42,205 nucleotides of DNA, taken from an uncultured Pseudohongiella sp. (GTDB lineage: Bacteria; Pseudomonadota; Gammaproteobacteria; Pseudomonadales; Pseudohongiellaceae). The translations under genes and the position numbers were made by a program. The notes below the pieces were generated by a model that saw only the letters and a program-made list of their open reading frames with translations, ran no database searches and had not been told where the DNA came from. This document shows, piece after piece, positions 26,277 to 34,865 of the stretch (position 1 is its first letter; every line of letters starts with the position of its first letter). Where the stretch lies: positions 1 to 42,205 of the forward strand of contig CACJAW010000017.1 in assembly GCA_902591495.1 (NCBI GenBank), in the 5' to 3' direction.

Positions 26277-27242
26277 TTATATTCCCTGCATCCAATCTGC
26301 CACAGCTCTGCCAATTGCATGAGGAGAGACTTCCTGCACGTAGTGCGTACCGAATACCTGTACCTCAGTCTGATTGGGGAAACTTCTCACATATTCCAGA
26401 AACGGAGCATTGTTCGGAGAATCGGAAAGTAGCGCCCCAGGATTGGCTCTAATGAAAAGTTTAGGTAATTCACTTTCAGCCAACCAATCAGAATAACTCT
26501 GCACAAGAGCAGTGGTATCAGCTGGCCCGCCAGCAAATGGTAGTTCCCTCGGCCAGGTAAGAGTTGGCCTGCGACTTTCTCCTGCTTGTAGAAATGGTCT
26601 GCGGTATTCCGCCTTGTCTGCCTCGGTTAGAAAGTATCCGAGTCCGCCAATCAATATCTGCTCTATGAAGAAATTGTTCTGCAACACCACTTCTTCTCCA
26701 CGCTCCGAACGAAACAGTGAGAAAGCTCCCTGCTGTGGTTCAGGAGGTAACGGCAATGTGCTCGGCCTGATGATCGCTTCCATAAAGGCTATGCCTTTAA
26801 TTCGCTCGGGAAATCGTTGAGCATAACTAAAACCTACACCCGAGCCCCAGTCGTGAATTACCAGTGTCACCCGTTCAGTAGCCCCCACTTGTTCTAAAAA
26901 ATCAAACAAGTAGTCACGATGGGTTGCAAACTTGTATACACCCGGCCCACTGTTCGGAAGTGGATCAGAGTCACCCAATCCAATCATATCCGGCGCTATG
27001 CACCGACCAAGGTGCTCAAGGTGGGGAATTACATTACGCCAGAGATAGGATGAAGTGGGATTGCCATGAAGGAAAATGATAGGGTCGCCACTACCGACCT
27101 CATAGTAAGCAATATCCAAACCACGAACGTTCGTTCTTTTTTTCCGTTCGGCCCATTCTTCGCCCGACTGCGCCAATGCACGCAAAGGAATGGCTGCGGC
27201 GCCTGTCATGATGGCAAGTTGTATCAGTTCGCGGCGGTTCAT
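26277..27242 (-). CDS. Haloalkane dehalogenase-like alpha/beta hydrolase with Tat signal
   Basis: 321 residues. Residues 1-25 form a twin-arginine-like signal (NRRELIQLA... then ALAQ), predicting export by the Tat system. The remainder is an alpha/beta hydrolase close to haloalkane dehalogenases: HGNPTSSYLWRN (55-66 region; halide-stabilising Asn61), nucleophile Asp131 followed by Trp132 (IHDWGSGVGF), FMEAIIRP with acidic Glu155, and catalytic His300 (GTHYVQEVSPH). This set of residues fits hydrolytic cleavage of carbon-halogen bonds, but the substrate is unknown and epoxide or other hydrolysis is possible. I chose ATG 27242 (GGGA five bases upstream) over a start at 27308. Lies in the first tRNA-bounded module. 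Confidence 0.82.
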   Translation of the reverse strand: MNRRELIQLAIMTGAAAIPLRALAQSGEEWAERKKRTNVRGLDIAYYEVGSGDPIIFLHGNPTSSYLWRNVIPHLEHLGRCIAPDMIGLGDSDPLPNSGPGVYKFATHRDYLFDFLEQVGATERVTLVIHDWGSGVGFSYAQRFPERIKGIAFMEAIIRPSTLPLPPEPQQGAFSLFRSERGEEVVLQNNFFIEQILIGGLGYFLTEADKAEYRRPFLQAGESRRPTLTWPRELPFAGGPADTTALVQSYSDWLAESELPKLFIRANPGALLSDSPNNAPFLEYVRSFPNQTEVQVFGTHYVQEVSPHAIGRAVADWMQGI

Positions 27243-27418
27243 AAAAATCCCAAAGTAATTCTTCAGTATTATTAGTATTGAAGATGAGGGTACTTGGAAA
27301 CAAAACAAAAATACAGTTCTGCCGCTCGTCTTTGAATGCTATGCACACTTAGTAGTAGCACACTCTGATTTCGTACTTACAAGTGATTGATCTAACAGAG
27401 GAATCGTCCAACACGTCT

Positions 27419-27464
27419 ACTGAAAATCCTCGTATCGGTGGTTCGATTCCGTCCCTGAGCACAA
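27419..27464 (+). repeat. Partial tRNA-Phe copy (att-like direct repeat 1)
   Basis: 46 nt matching tRNA-Phe positions 26122-26167 (anticodon stem through CCA) with four mismatches, at 27434, 27452, 27458 and 27463. The 5' half of a tRNA is absent, so it is not a functional gene. Span and content are classic for an att repeat created by integration at a tRNA 3' end, since decayed. Confidence 0.9.
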
Positions 27465-27536
27465 CTTTCCCTACTTCCAGAGGACCTTCATCCGATATCA
27501 AGCTTCGTGCATATATTTCGTGCCTATGCTATCTCT

Positions 27537-28523
27537 CTACTGTTTTTCTATTAGAGACAAAAAATAGTAGGGTGGTTTTTTATCCTCCAATGAGCCTATG
27601 TGCTCAAACCTGATGAGAGTAAGCCCGCTTTCCTTTAATAATTCTTCTAGACCGTCGGATAAATTTTTCCCTGTAGCTATTCCAAACCGCAGGCTTTCGC
27701 TGTAGAAGCTAATACTCCTATGCGTTGCTTTGCTCAGCTTTTCATAGGGTGGATTGCCTTCGATAAGATCCCTGGAAAAGAAATCCATTCCAACGGCACT
27801 CCCTGCAGGCAATGTCGCAATTAGATTCAAGGTGTCGCGAACGGCTTCTTCAACCAGATACATAGTGACACCTTCCCACAGGATGTAAGTGGTTAGACTC
27901 GGATTAAAACCAGAATCCAACAGCGCTTCCATCCAGGTTTCCTGGTTGAAGTCTGTCTCGACAAAGGTCACATGTTCATGTGCGATACCTGCCAATTCCA
28001 AAGCACGCTTTTTTGCATTCAGGGTTGGTGCCATATCGACTTCGAAACATTTAATGTCAGCTCCTTCTGGCAGATTGTAACAGCGCGTATCGAAACCAGA
28101 CCCCAGTACGACAAACTGTGTTGCCGGATTTGAACTTCTGAACAAAGCTTCTTTTACAGATTCATCGAAGAAATAGCTGCGATGAGATATAGCCGTTACC
28201 ATATTTGAGGGACGAGGACCCGGGTAAGAAAACACCCACAATTTGTATCCGCTGATTTTGCAGGCCAGCCCCAGAGTATCAATAATAAGTAATCGCGCTA
28301 TGCCTCCGTAGGAAGGTAAGTACCAGGCCAATTTATAGCCAGCCTCATCTGGCCGAGTTCCAACGACATGCATATACAAACGACCACCATAGGGTTCATT
28401 GGCAGTTCCGGAGATATTTTGTGGAATACATACGCGGCGAATGCGCCAGAAAAAAATGAGGTAGCCTAGTAAAATTAAAGGCAATAGCAGTACTGCCAAG
28501 ATAATAAAGATGAGCACACGCAT
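27537..28523 (-). CDS. Membrane-anchored class I SAM methyltransferase (leucine carboxyl methyltransferase family)
   Basis: 328 residues. An N-terminal hydrophobic segment (about 3-27) is followed by a domain of the LCM / TIGR00027-type O-methyltransferase family: SAM motif QFVVLGSGFDTRCYNL, acidic motif CFEVDMAPTLNAKKRAL, FVETDFNQETW, and ILWEGVTMYLVEEAV, all characteristic. Substrate unknown; in the family carboxyl groups of proteins or small molecules are methylated. AGGA sits eight bases before the ATG. Sole gene of the second tRNA-Phe-bounded module. Confidence 0.85.
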   Translation of the reverse strand: MRVLIFIILAVLLLPLILLGYLIFFWRIRRVCIPQNISGTANEPYGGRLYMHVVGTRPDEAGYKLAWYLPSYGGIARLLIIDTLGLACKISGYKLWVFSYPGPRPSNMVTAISHRSYFFDESVKEALFRSSNPATQFVVLGSGFDTRCYNLPEGADIKCFEVDMAPTLNAKKRALELAGIAHEHVTFVETDFNQETWMEALLDSGFNPSLTTYILWEGVTMYLVEEAVRDTLNLIATLPAGSAVGMDFFSRDLIEGNPPYEKLSKATHRSISFYSESLRFGIATGKNLSDGLEELLKESGLTLIRFEHIGSLEDKKPPYYFLSLIEKQ

Positions 28524-28603
28524 AGATTGATTCCTGACGTCGTAAGCGAGTCCTTAAGATATCTTGGGGACTCAGAATATCAAACTACAGACATTACATG
28601 CTG

Positions 28604-28619
28604 CCGCCCCTGGGCACCA
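28604..28619 (+). repeat. tRNA-Phe 3'-end copy (att-like direct repeat 2)
   Basis: CCGCCCCTGGGCACCA is identical to the last 16 nt of tRNA-Phe (26152-26167), in the same orientation. Similarity stops at both edges. An exact 16-mer this close to the tRNA is very unlikely by chance, so it probably marks the far end of an older insertion. Confidence 0.8.
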
Positions 28620-28659
28620 TCATATCAAGGACTTACAAAAAGATCTGTACCTCATCAAA

Positions 28660-30315
28660 TCATGTCCTTCCCGGAACTGCACGCTGAGCAATATCCTTCA
28701 AAGCTAAATTTGCTGGCAGTGAACCGAATTGGTTACCCCAGTCATTGGAAAGCCGGCTCGATATGTATGCATCCGCTACAATTTGCTCTCCCCGACTGAT
28801 CAACAAAGCTGACGACCACAGTTTTGCCATCAGCTCTACTAGCCTTCTAGCGTTCACTTCCTTTAGTTGCTCCGAAGGTAGCTTTTTAAGCATCTCAATA
28901 TTTTTATTGATCTCTGGATGACCATTCCCCAACTCAGAGATCTCGACAAGGAATGACTCCATAGTATTTGGCGACCGATTTAATGCCCGTAAAACATCCA
29001 GAGCAATAACATTACCGGCTCCCTCCCAAATAGAATTTAATGGAGCTTCTCGATAAAGTCTTGGGAGAATTGACTCTTCCACGTAACCATTTCCTCCGAC
29101 ACATTCAAGCGCCTCGGAAACTACTGCTATGGATCTCTTGGACAACCAATATTTCGCTACTGCAGAGCCTATCCGCACCAAATTAGCCTCTTGCTCTCCC
29201 AAACTGGATCGTTCATACAAACCTGCTAGCCGAAAAATCATATGTGAAGCTGCCTCAACCTCAACCTCTAAGTCTGCGACAACATTTGCCATTAAAGGTT
29301 GGTCCACCAAAGTTTTTCCAAATGCTGAACGATTTGAAACGTGCCATCCTGCTTGCGCAACCGCCTGGCGCATCAAGGCAGCTGCCCAGGTGGTGCAATC
29401 AACCCTCGTGGCGTTAACCATTTTAATAATTGTAGGAATGCCCCTTCCTTCCTCTCCTACTATCCAGCCCTTTGCATTATTGTACTCAATCTCACTAGAA
29501 GCATTAGATCTATTCCCAAGCTTGTCTTTTAGACGCATGAGAGATATCGAATTTTGAGTTCCATCTGAAAGTACTCGAGGAACAAGAAAACATGAGAGAC
29601 CGCGGGGTGAATTCGCCAAAACAAGGAATGCATCGCACATGGGTGCAGAAGTAAACCACTTATGTCCAGTTAAATGATAACAGTCCTCCCCTTCTTCAGG
29701 CGCAGGTGCAGCAGTTGAAGAGTTTGCTCGAAGGTCGCTCCCTCCCTGGCGCTCTGTTAAGCCCATCCCGAGTAAACAGCCTGATTTTTCAGCAGGATTA
29801 ATCAACCGATAGTCATAAGAGTTTGTCCTGATTCGAGGTTCCCAAATCGAAGCAAGTGATGGCTGATCTCGCAAAGCCGGTAGCACCGCGCCAGTCATAG
29901 AAATAGAACACCCGTGGCCAACTTCGACTTGCGCCATCATAAACATCTTAGCCATTCGAGCCACATATCCTCCATCCCCTGGAGCACTGCCATAATGAGA
30001 ACAGTGGAGGCCAGACTCGATAGATAATTTCATCAGAGAGTGATAAGACGGATGGTAATGTACCTCATCCACTCGCTTACCAAACCGATCATGGGTTACC
30101 AATTCAGGAGAATGACGATTTGACTGATGTCCCCACTCAAATGTTTCAACAGACCCAACTTTAGCACCAAAATTTTCCAAATCATTAATTCTAGTACTGG
30201 CACCCTCTAAACGGAGTGCATTTTTTAGCACAGGATCGGTTGTAAATAAGTTATATGGTTCCAATGCGCTAGGCTGATTAGTTTTGACTGAATTCAATTC
30301 ACTATTATGTGACAA
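28660..30315 (-). CDS. AidB-like acyl-CoA dehydrogenase family protein
   Basis: FAD-dependent acyl-CoA dehydrogenase superfamily member of 551 residues, matching E. coli AidB along its length. Hallmarks: GMGLTERQGGSD, HKWFTSAPMCDAFLVLA, RLKDKLGNRSNASSEIEY, CVGGNGYVEES, LYREAPLNSIWEGAGN with the conserved Glu. AidB is tied to the adaptive response to alkylation and binds DNA by its C-terminal part; that role here is inference. The start is TTG 30315 with a very good ribosome site (AAGGAG six bases upstream) and no usable ATG nearby. Downstream of the coiled-coil/M24 pair on the same strand, gap 116 bases. Confidence 0.9.
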   Translation of the reverse strand: MSHNSELNSVKTNQPSALEPYNLFTTDPVLKNALRLEGASTRINDLENFGAKVGSVETFEWGHQSNRHSPELVTHDRFGKRVDEVHYHPSYHSLMKLSIESGLHCSHYGSAPGDGGYVARMAKMFMMAQVEVGHGCSISMTGAVLPALRDQPSLASIWEPRIRTNSYDYRLINPAEKSGCLLGMGLTERQGGSDLRANSSTAAPAPEEGEDCYHLTGHKWFTSAPMCDAFLVLANSPRGLSCFLVPRVLSDGTQNSISLMRLKDKLGNRSNASSEIEYNNAKGWIVGEEGRGIPTIIKMVNATRVDCTTWAAALMRQAVAQAGWHVSNRSAFGKTLVDQPLMANVVADLEVEVEAASHMIFRLAGLYERSSLGEQEANLVRIGSAVAKYWLSKRSIAVVSEALECVGGNGYVEESILPRLYREAPLNSIWEGAGNVIALDVLRALNRSPNTMESFLVEISELGNGHPEINKNIEMLKKLPSEQLKEVNARRLVELMAKLWSSALLISRGEQIVADAYISSRLSNDWGNQFGSLPANLALKDIAQRAVPGRT

Positions 30316-30431
30316 TTGACTCTCCTTACTCTACGAAACACTAATGCACTCTACTTAGAGGGCCGACCTTTTCCATACATCGTCTAAGAAAAGCAGAGTA
30401 GCCCCGTTTAGTTTATTAAAAAAGTATTAGA

Positions 30432-31190
30432 CTATTGCTGCGAACCACGAAAACCACCAGGAGGACGACCACGATCATAGAAAGCTTCCTCGTCTGTTTG
30501 TTCTTTATGGGCCTGTTGAAGAAGTGAAATTTCGCCCTGATTTAAGTAGTAGGATAATTCTTCGTACATCAATTCTCTGTTCATGACCGCTCGCATGAGG
30601 TTTCCTATCTCGCGCCTGTCTATTTGATCTGATCTAGCTTGCTCCAAAATTGTTTGGCGGGCTTGGCTCTGCCCGGCAACATAATTAATCAAGACTCCAA
30701 CTATTTCTTCCATGCGTTCTTCATTCACGTTCAAAGCTTGAATGAAACGACCAAACTGCCTCTGCAGTGACATAATTTCACTCACCGAACTTGGCTCGAG
30801 AGAACTAATCTCCTTAATAAGATCTAATCTACGGTCTGAATTTCTATTTGTTTTATCCAACTCGTATTCGTAAATAATCCTTTTACGTATTTCGTCCTCT
30901 GTTTCTTGATAATCAGATAAGGGGATTTCTTCAATAGCGGTATTTAACTGAGGCTTAGCGGCAAGCTCAGTATTTAGTCTGCTAATCTCATCTCGCAGCA
31001 TTGCTAACTCTTTTTCTCGAGCAACTTTTTCCTCACTATCACTCTTTACTTGGGAAAGTAATCGTTGGGCATTAGTTTCATATTCGAGTAGCAAATTGCG
31101 GTTAGCGACATTCTCGAAGTATAGATAAGCGCTAATAGTACTGAAAAAAAAAGCTGGCACTATAACTATTGCTAAATTACGGTTCATCAT
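30432..31190 (-). CDS. Membrane-anchored coiled-coil protein of unknown function
   Basis: 252 residues, no family recognised. One N-terminal membrane segment or uncleaved signal (about 5-22), then a long heptad-like charged helix (about 30-75, KVAREKELAMLRDEISRLN), a second helical charged region (about 95-210, with FIQALNVNEERMEEIVGVL), and a Gly/Arg/Pro-rich tail. Likely faces the periplasm. It overlaps the end of the M24 peptidase gene by 14 bases and starts with ATGATG, so the pair is probably translated together. Confidence 0.7.
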   Translation of the reverse strand: MMNRNLAIVIVPAFFFSTISAYLYFENVANRNLLLEYETNAQRLLSQVKSDSEEKVAREKELAMLRDEISRLNTELAAKPQLNTAIEEIPLSDYQETEDEIRKRIIYEYELDKTNRNSDRRLDLIKEISSLEPSSVSEIMSLQRQFGRFIQALNVNEERMEEIVGVLINYVAGQSQARQTILEQARSDQIDRREIGNLMRAVMNRELMYEELSYYLNQGEISLLQQAHKEQTDEEAFYDRGRPPGGFRGSQQ

Positions 31191-32487
31191 GACTTGGAAT
31201 TAAAATGATCTCTAATTGTCTTCCGTCGATGTAAGTGGTTTTGTTGCCATCAAAATAAGCATCTTCCTCCAATTTGAAACGCACATCTTGTCCATCCCAC
31301 TCAGGAACACTCACAGTTGAATTCAATTCGATAGAATAAGCGGTATGCGGGTAAAGAGGGTAATCACCTTTTCCAACCGTATCATCCTGATTGTCCCACA
31401 TACCAATGGTAGGCCCCGCCCCATGCCCATGATAGCCTATGGGGTGAGTATATATGGAAGGTCTAATATCTTCCTCTAAGGCCTGCTGCCTTGCTAACCT
31501 AAGAATTTCATTACCCGTGCGACCAACAATGAAATTTTCTGTAAGGATATCCTGTAATCGGTTGCTCGTTTTTAAACCATTTATTAATCCATCTGGCGCC
31601 TTTAGTTCGTTATCTCGCAGGACATAGGCGTGCTGTTGGGTATCGGTATTAAGACGCAAATATGTGATCCCAAAGTCAACATGAAGTAAATCACCAGCCA
31701 TAATCGTGCCCAGCAGATCTCCTTCAGCACCCTGCCTTTGGATGCTCACAGAGGGATGAAACCAAGCATTTAAGCGTAATTCTCTGATACGGTCGCGATA
31801 CCACCATTCAAGATCACTAGTTGATGTCTTTTCTGCCAGCACGACTTTCTCAGAAAATCCCTCAGCAATTATTTCATGAGCCATTCTGACAATTGAGGAG
31901 TAAAGGGTCATTTCCTCATCGGTCCGCGTTTCTAACCATCCTATAGCTAAGCTTTCAGCGGATACCAATTTTGCCTTATTTTTGTCAGACAACACAGAGT
32001 GAAGAGCTTCATACTCGCTATGAGACAGACCGTCCGCGAGAGCAAAGTCCGAAGAAATATTGATACCAATCCTCGAAGGATTCTTATCATCTATCAGATC
32101 AGCAAGCGCCTGCCACTGATTAGGTTGTTCATCTGGATTCCAGACAGCGCGAAAATAATCACCCACTCCGTAGCGGGAAACGGCATATCCTTGCACCCCC
32201 AAATCACCCTCATCTATAAAAACTAAAATAGTTCTCCTTCTTGCTGAGAATGCCTTACCCGGTAACATGGTCATCAAAACTGGATCCTCATTGTACTCTC
32301 TAGCAATGAGAATCCACATGTCTATGCCTTCGCGACGCATAAGCTTTTCTGGTAAGTGCTGCAACCGACTGGCTAACAACCGATCCACGCTAGCCGCACG
32401 CTCTTCCATTGGAAGTGGGTCTGCACCACTGTTGATCACGACGGAGTATAGTAAGACTAGAGCTGAAAGTCGTCTCTGCAAATTCAT
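31177..32487 (-). CDS. Exported M24-family metallopeptidase (Xaa-Pro aminopeptidase-like)
   Basis: 436 residues from ATG 32487. A signal-like hydrophobic stretch (about 5-22) is followed by a creatinase/aminopeptidase-like N-terminal domain and a pita-bread M24 domain. Metal ligands are present in order: the two Asp of DFG-x8-NTD (HVDFGITYLRLNTD), His in GYHGHGAGPTIG, Glu in YSIELNST and Glu in RFKLEEDAYF. So it is probably an active dinuclear peptidase acting outside the cytoplasm on proline-containing peptides; specificity unknown. A TTG at 32502 is an alternative start; neither has a clear ribosome site. Divergent from the NHL gene. Confidence 0.85.
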   Translation of the reverse strand: MNLQRRLSALVLLYSVVINSGADPLPMEERAASVDRLLASRLQHLPEKLMRREGIDMWILIAREYNEDPVLMTMLPGKAFSARRRTILVFIDEGDLGVQGYAVSRYGVGDYFRAVWNPDEQPNQWQALADLIDDKNPSRIGINISSDFALADGLSHSEYEALHSVLSDKNKAKLVSAESLAIGWLETRTDEEMTLYSSIVRMAHEIIAEGFSEKVVLAEKTSTSDLEWWYRDRIRELRLNAWFHPSVSIQRQGAEGDLLGTIMAGDLLHVDFGITYLRLNTDTQQHAYVLRDNELKAPDGLINGLKTSNRLQDILTENFIVGRTGNEILRLARQQALEEDIRPSIYTHPIGYHGHGAGPTIGMWDNQDDTVGKGDYPLYPHTAYSIELNSTVSVPEWDGQDVRFKLEEDAYFDGNKTTYIDGRQLEIILIPSHDEP

Positions 32488-32603
32488 GTCTAAAAGATAC
32501 AATAGATTTCAGCTAGTTGAAACTTTATGAGATAGGCAACTGTATAACTCACGATTCCATTATTTAACCTTGCTATGGCAATACCGGCGAGCTTCAGCGT
32601 GAT

Positions 32604-32631
32604 TTGACATACCCCCCATTCTGCCTATACT
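32604..32631 (+). promoter_or_regulatory. Strong sigma-70 promoter of the NHL-repeat gene
   Basis: TTGACA (32604-32609), 16-base spacer and TATACT (32626-32631), the closest to consensus among the sigma-70 promoters noted in the window. Predicted start near 32638, 25 bases before the ATG at 32663. Confidence 0.7.
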
Positions 32632-32662
32632 CAGACGTAATTGATTAATTCAGAGGTGCCCC

Positions 32663-33733
32663 ATGTCTTTCAGGATTAGAAAAGTACCCTTAACAGCTTT
32701 ATTCGCCTTCACTTCCTTATTTTTAGCACAGTATTCGCTTGCACAAAATTCTACAAATCCATACGCGATTGCAGAGGGATGGGCAAAACTGCCAGGTGGA
32801 AGGATAATGGGAGCTGTAGGAAAAGCGAAGGTAGATCCCGATGGACGCCATATATGGGCAATAATTCGTTGCGATGCCGGACCTGATCGTTTTGGCTCAG
32901 AATGCGCTGATTCAGATCTGGATCCGGTATTAAAATTTAATCCAGATGGTAACGTGGTCGAGTCCTTTGGTGGGGGAATGTTTATCTGGCCACATGGTAT
33001 TGATGTCGACTCGGATGGCAATGTTTGGGTGACAGATGCAGTCAGTAATAGCAATATTCCCGCGAACGATAGCCGTGGCCACCACGTCATCAAATTCAGT
33101 CCCACCGGCGACGTACTCATGACTCTTGGAACGCCCGGAGAACAGGGAAGTGGTCCGAATCACTTTACTTCACCGAGCGATGTGGCGATCGCCGAAAATG
33201 GCGATGTCTTTATCGCAGACGGACATAACGCAGACGGGAATAACCGAGTGGTTAAGTATAACAGCCGAGGGGAGTTCCTTATGTCTTGGGGGAAGACTGG
33301 CTATGCACCAGGCGAGTTTCGTGCCCTACACGCCATCGCTATTGATCCAGATGGACGAGTGTTTGTGGGAGACCGCAGCAACAGCCGAATTCAGATCTTC
33401 GACCAAGAGGGTAATCACTCTGCTACTTGGACCCAGTTCGGGCGACCAAGTGGAATCGCCTTTGACACCCAGGGGAAAATATATGTTGCAGACTCCGAGT
33501 CGGACAACGTTCAGAATCCCGGATTTGAAATGGGGATTCGTATCGGAGAATACGAGACTGGATGGGTGAAGGAATTCATACGCTTCCCATGGGCAGATCC
33601 CAACATTCTACCGGGAAACGGAGCAGAGTTCGTAACAGTTGACCAAGCAGGCAACATTTATGGCGGTGAACCGGTGCCTAATCCCCACATCAATCAGCGG
33701 GCTCTTAGAAAGTATGTGAGAGTGCGACCTTAA
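32663..33733 (+). CDS. Secreted NHL-repeat beta-propeller protein
   Basis: 356 residues. Signal peptide about 1-27 (cleavage near SLAQ). At least four NHL-type blades, e.g. WPHGIDVDSDGNVWVTD, SPSDVAIAENGDVFIAD, ALHAIAIDPDGRVFVGD and RPSGIAFDTQGKIYVAD, indicating a six-bladed propeller. The fold is shared by peptidyl-hydroxyglycine amidating lyases and by sugar or lactone hydrolases; I cannot assign an activity. Ribosome site AGAGGTG precedes the ATG. Confidence 0.85.
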   Translation: MSFRIRKVPLTALFAFTSLFLAQYSLAQNSTNPYAIAEGWAKLPGGRIMGAVGKAKVDPDGRHIWAIIRCDAGPDRFGSECADSDLDPVLKFNPDGNVVESFGGGMFIWPHGIDVDSDGNVWVTDAVSNSNIPANDSRGHHVIKFSPTGDVLMTLGTPGEQGSGPNHFTSPSDVAIAENGDVFIADGHNADGNNRVVKYNSRGEFLMSWGKTGYAPGEFRALHAIAIDPDGRVFVGDRSNSRIQIFDQEGNHSATWTQFGRPSGIAFDTQGKIYVADSESDNVQNPGFEMGIRIGEYETGWVKEFIRFPWADPNILPGNGAEFVTVDQAGNIYGGEPVPNPHINQRALRKYVRVRP

Positions 33734-33842
33734 AGACTATGGATGGGGTCGGAGTTGTAACAGCGACTTCCGCCAGCAATTCTGGCCACAATCTTTTACG
33801 CAAGGTACACGTAAATCTTGGGAATTACCCTAAGGGTAAGTG

Positions 33843-34043
33843 ATGTCTAAACTATCCAACTTCATTAAAGGCGTGATCCTCCCGGAGGATGTTGATAAAG
33901 AGAGGAGAAAAAAAATTCTTGGAGATGGAATAATAGACACATGGAAGAACGATGAGAAGGAACGAAAACTTAAGGAAGCGAAAGATCTAGCAAAAGAAAC
34001 ATACAAGAACGCTAGATCGAGCGTGCCTTCTAAAAATCACTAA
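33843..34043 (+). CDS. Small basic/acidic hypothetical protein
   Basis: 66 residues, not recognised. Very charged, Lys/Glu-rich (KERKLKEAKDLAKE), predicted mostly helical, no signal or membrane segment; probably cytoplasmic. A ribosome site AAGGG lies six bases before ATG 33843; a GTG at 33840 is in frame. Alone between two unrelated genes, 109 bases after the NHL gene and converging with the next gene. Confidence 0.6.
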   Translation: MSKLSNFIKGVILPEDVDKERRKKILGDGIIDTWKNDEKERKLKEAKDLAKETYKNARSSVPSKNH

Positions 34044-34070
34044 CAAACAAACTATATGTTTAGGATCGGC

Positions 34071-34685
34071 TTAATCGGATGCCCCTGAAGTTATCCCTGA
34101 GCCATACTCGGGGATATTTCGCTGAAAAACTCGCCAATAGTGCCACTCTTCTGAGACATACTCGTTACCATTATCGTCTATCCCTCTTACAATGGGGTCT
34201 CGTCCTCCTCGTAACCGCGCAACCTCTGCCCGATCCCTGACCAAGACTGCAGTCATTTCGTATATTTTCTCACCGATCTTAAGACGCACACGAGGATCTC
34301 GCTCGACGTTTCTCCACCATGCCTTCCCATCCGGGAACGCTCTACCTAATCGAAAAGTTTGCGCACTCGACATCAAGTAAAGCTCTTCGCCGCGCGGCAC
34401 CAGCAGAACCGTTACAGAATGAGGGATGCCGTACCAGGTCCGAGTCTCAAGTTCGCTGCCATTTTCAGCGAACGCGTCTCCAAACTGGCTGACCCAATCC
34501 CAATTAGTCACCGCTTCACGGACAACTTCACCCTTTAACCATAACCCGGGTCTGGCGGACCGACCTGCCGTCATATAATCCTCCGCGCTGGGATGACCTG
34601 GGGGAAAACCGGTCATTCTTAACACCAATAGCGCACCAACCATAATAAGCACTGCTGTCAGTGCGACGACCTTAAACAGCTTCAT
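34071..34685 (-). CDS. Membrane-anchored protein with possible flavin/F420-type split-barrel domain
   Basis: 204 residues: one N-terminal membrane segment (about 5-22), then a domain with TRTWYGIPHSVTVLLVPRGEELYLMSS and KAWWRNVERDPRVRLKIGEKIYEM, a pattern like the split beta-barrel (PNPOx / deazaflavin-dependent nitroreductase-like) families, where the Trp-Arg-Asn..Asp-Pro-x-Val run follows cofactor-binding strands. No activity can be assigned. Strong ribosome site AAGGAGG nine bases before ATG 34685 (GTG 34688 is the alternative). Divergent from the LRR gene cluster. Confidence 0.6.
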   Translation of the reverse strand: MKLFKVVALTAVLIMVGALLVLRMTGFPPGHPSAEDYMTAGRSARPGLWLKGEVVREAVTNWDWVSQFGDAFAENGSELETRTWYGIPHSVTVLLVPRGEELYLMSSAQTFRLGRAFPDGKAWWRNVERDPRVRLKIGEKIYEMTAVLVRDRAEVARLRGGRDPIVRGIDDNGNEYVSEEWHYWRVFQRNIPEYGSGITSGASD

Positions 34686-34865
34686 CACCTTAATCCTCCT
34701 TTTTGCTCTAATGAAGAGAATACAAGGGACAATAACGACTTGACAACTTTAGATTAACTCTTCCAACATTACAGCTCCGAAAATGTTAGAGCTCAAGTGA
34801 GTTTTTATAAAATAGACGTCACTCCAAAGATAAACAAATAAGAAAGTTACGATTGGAATAACCTT

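Larger units (their letters stand above)
26168..28619. mobile_element. Tandem tRNA-Phe-associated insertion region (two single-gene modules)
   Basis: Immediately 3' of tRNA-Phe, two modules each end in a copy of the tRNA 3' portion: module 1 (26168-27464) with a dehalogenase-like gene, module 2 (27465-28619) with a methyltransferase gene. The pattern is that left by site-specific recombination at a tRNA 3' end. No integrase, transposase or phage gene is in either module, so mobility would have depended on enzymes elsewhere. Both cargo genes point towards the tRNA. Sampled rows of the first gene look richer in G+C than mutY. Whether 28660-30315 belongs to a third, boundary-less module cannot be told. 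Confidence 0.65.

Noticed and set aside
27419..27464. A second tRNA-Phe gene
   Set aside because: Only the anticodon-to-CCA part is present, with mismatches in the T stem and acceptor strand; there is no D-arm or 5' acceptor strand upstream.
29129..29557. 142-residue plus-strand reading frame opposite the AidB-like gene
   Set aside because: Complementary strand of a conserved coding region with low-complexity translation and no ribosome site.
32650..33120. 156-residue minus-strand reading frame inside the NHL-repeat gene
   Set aside because: Lies wholly opposite a well-supported gene with signal peptide, promoter and blade repeats; its translation shows no domain.
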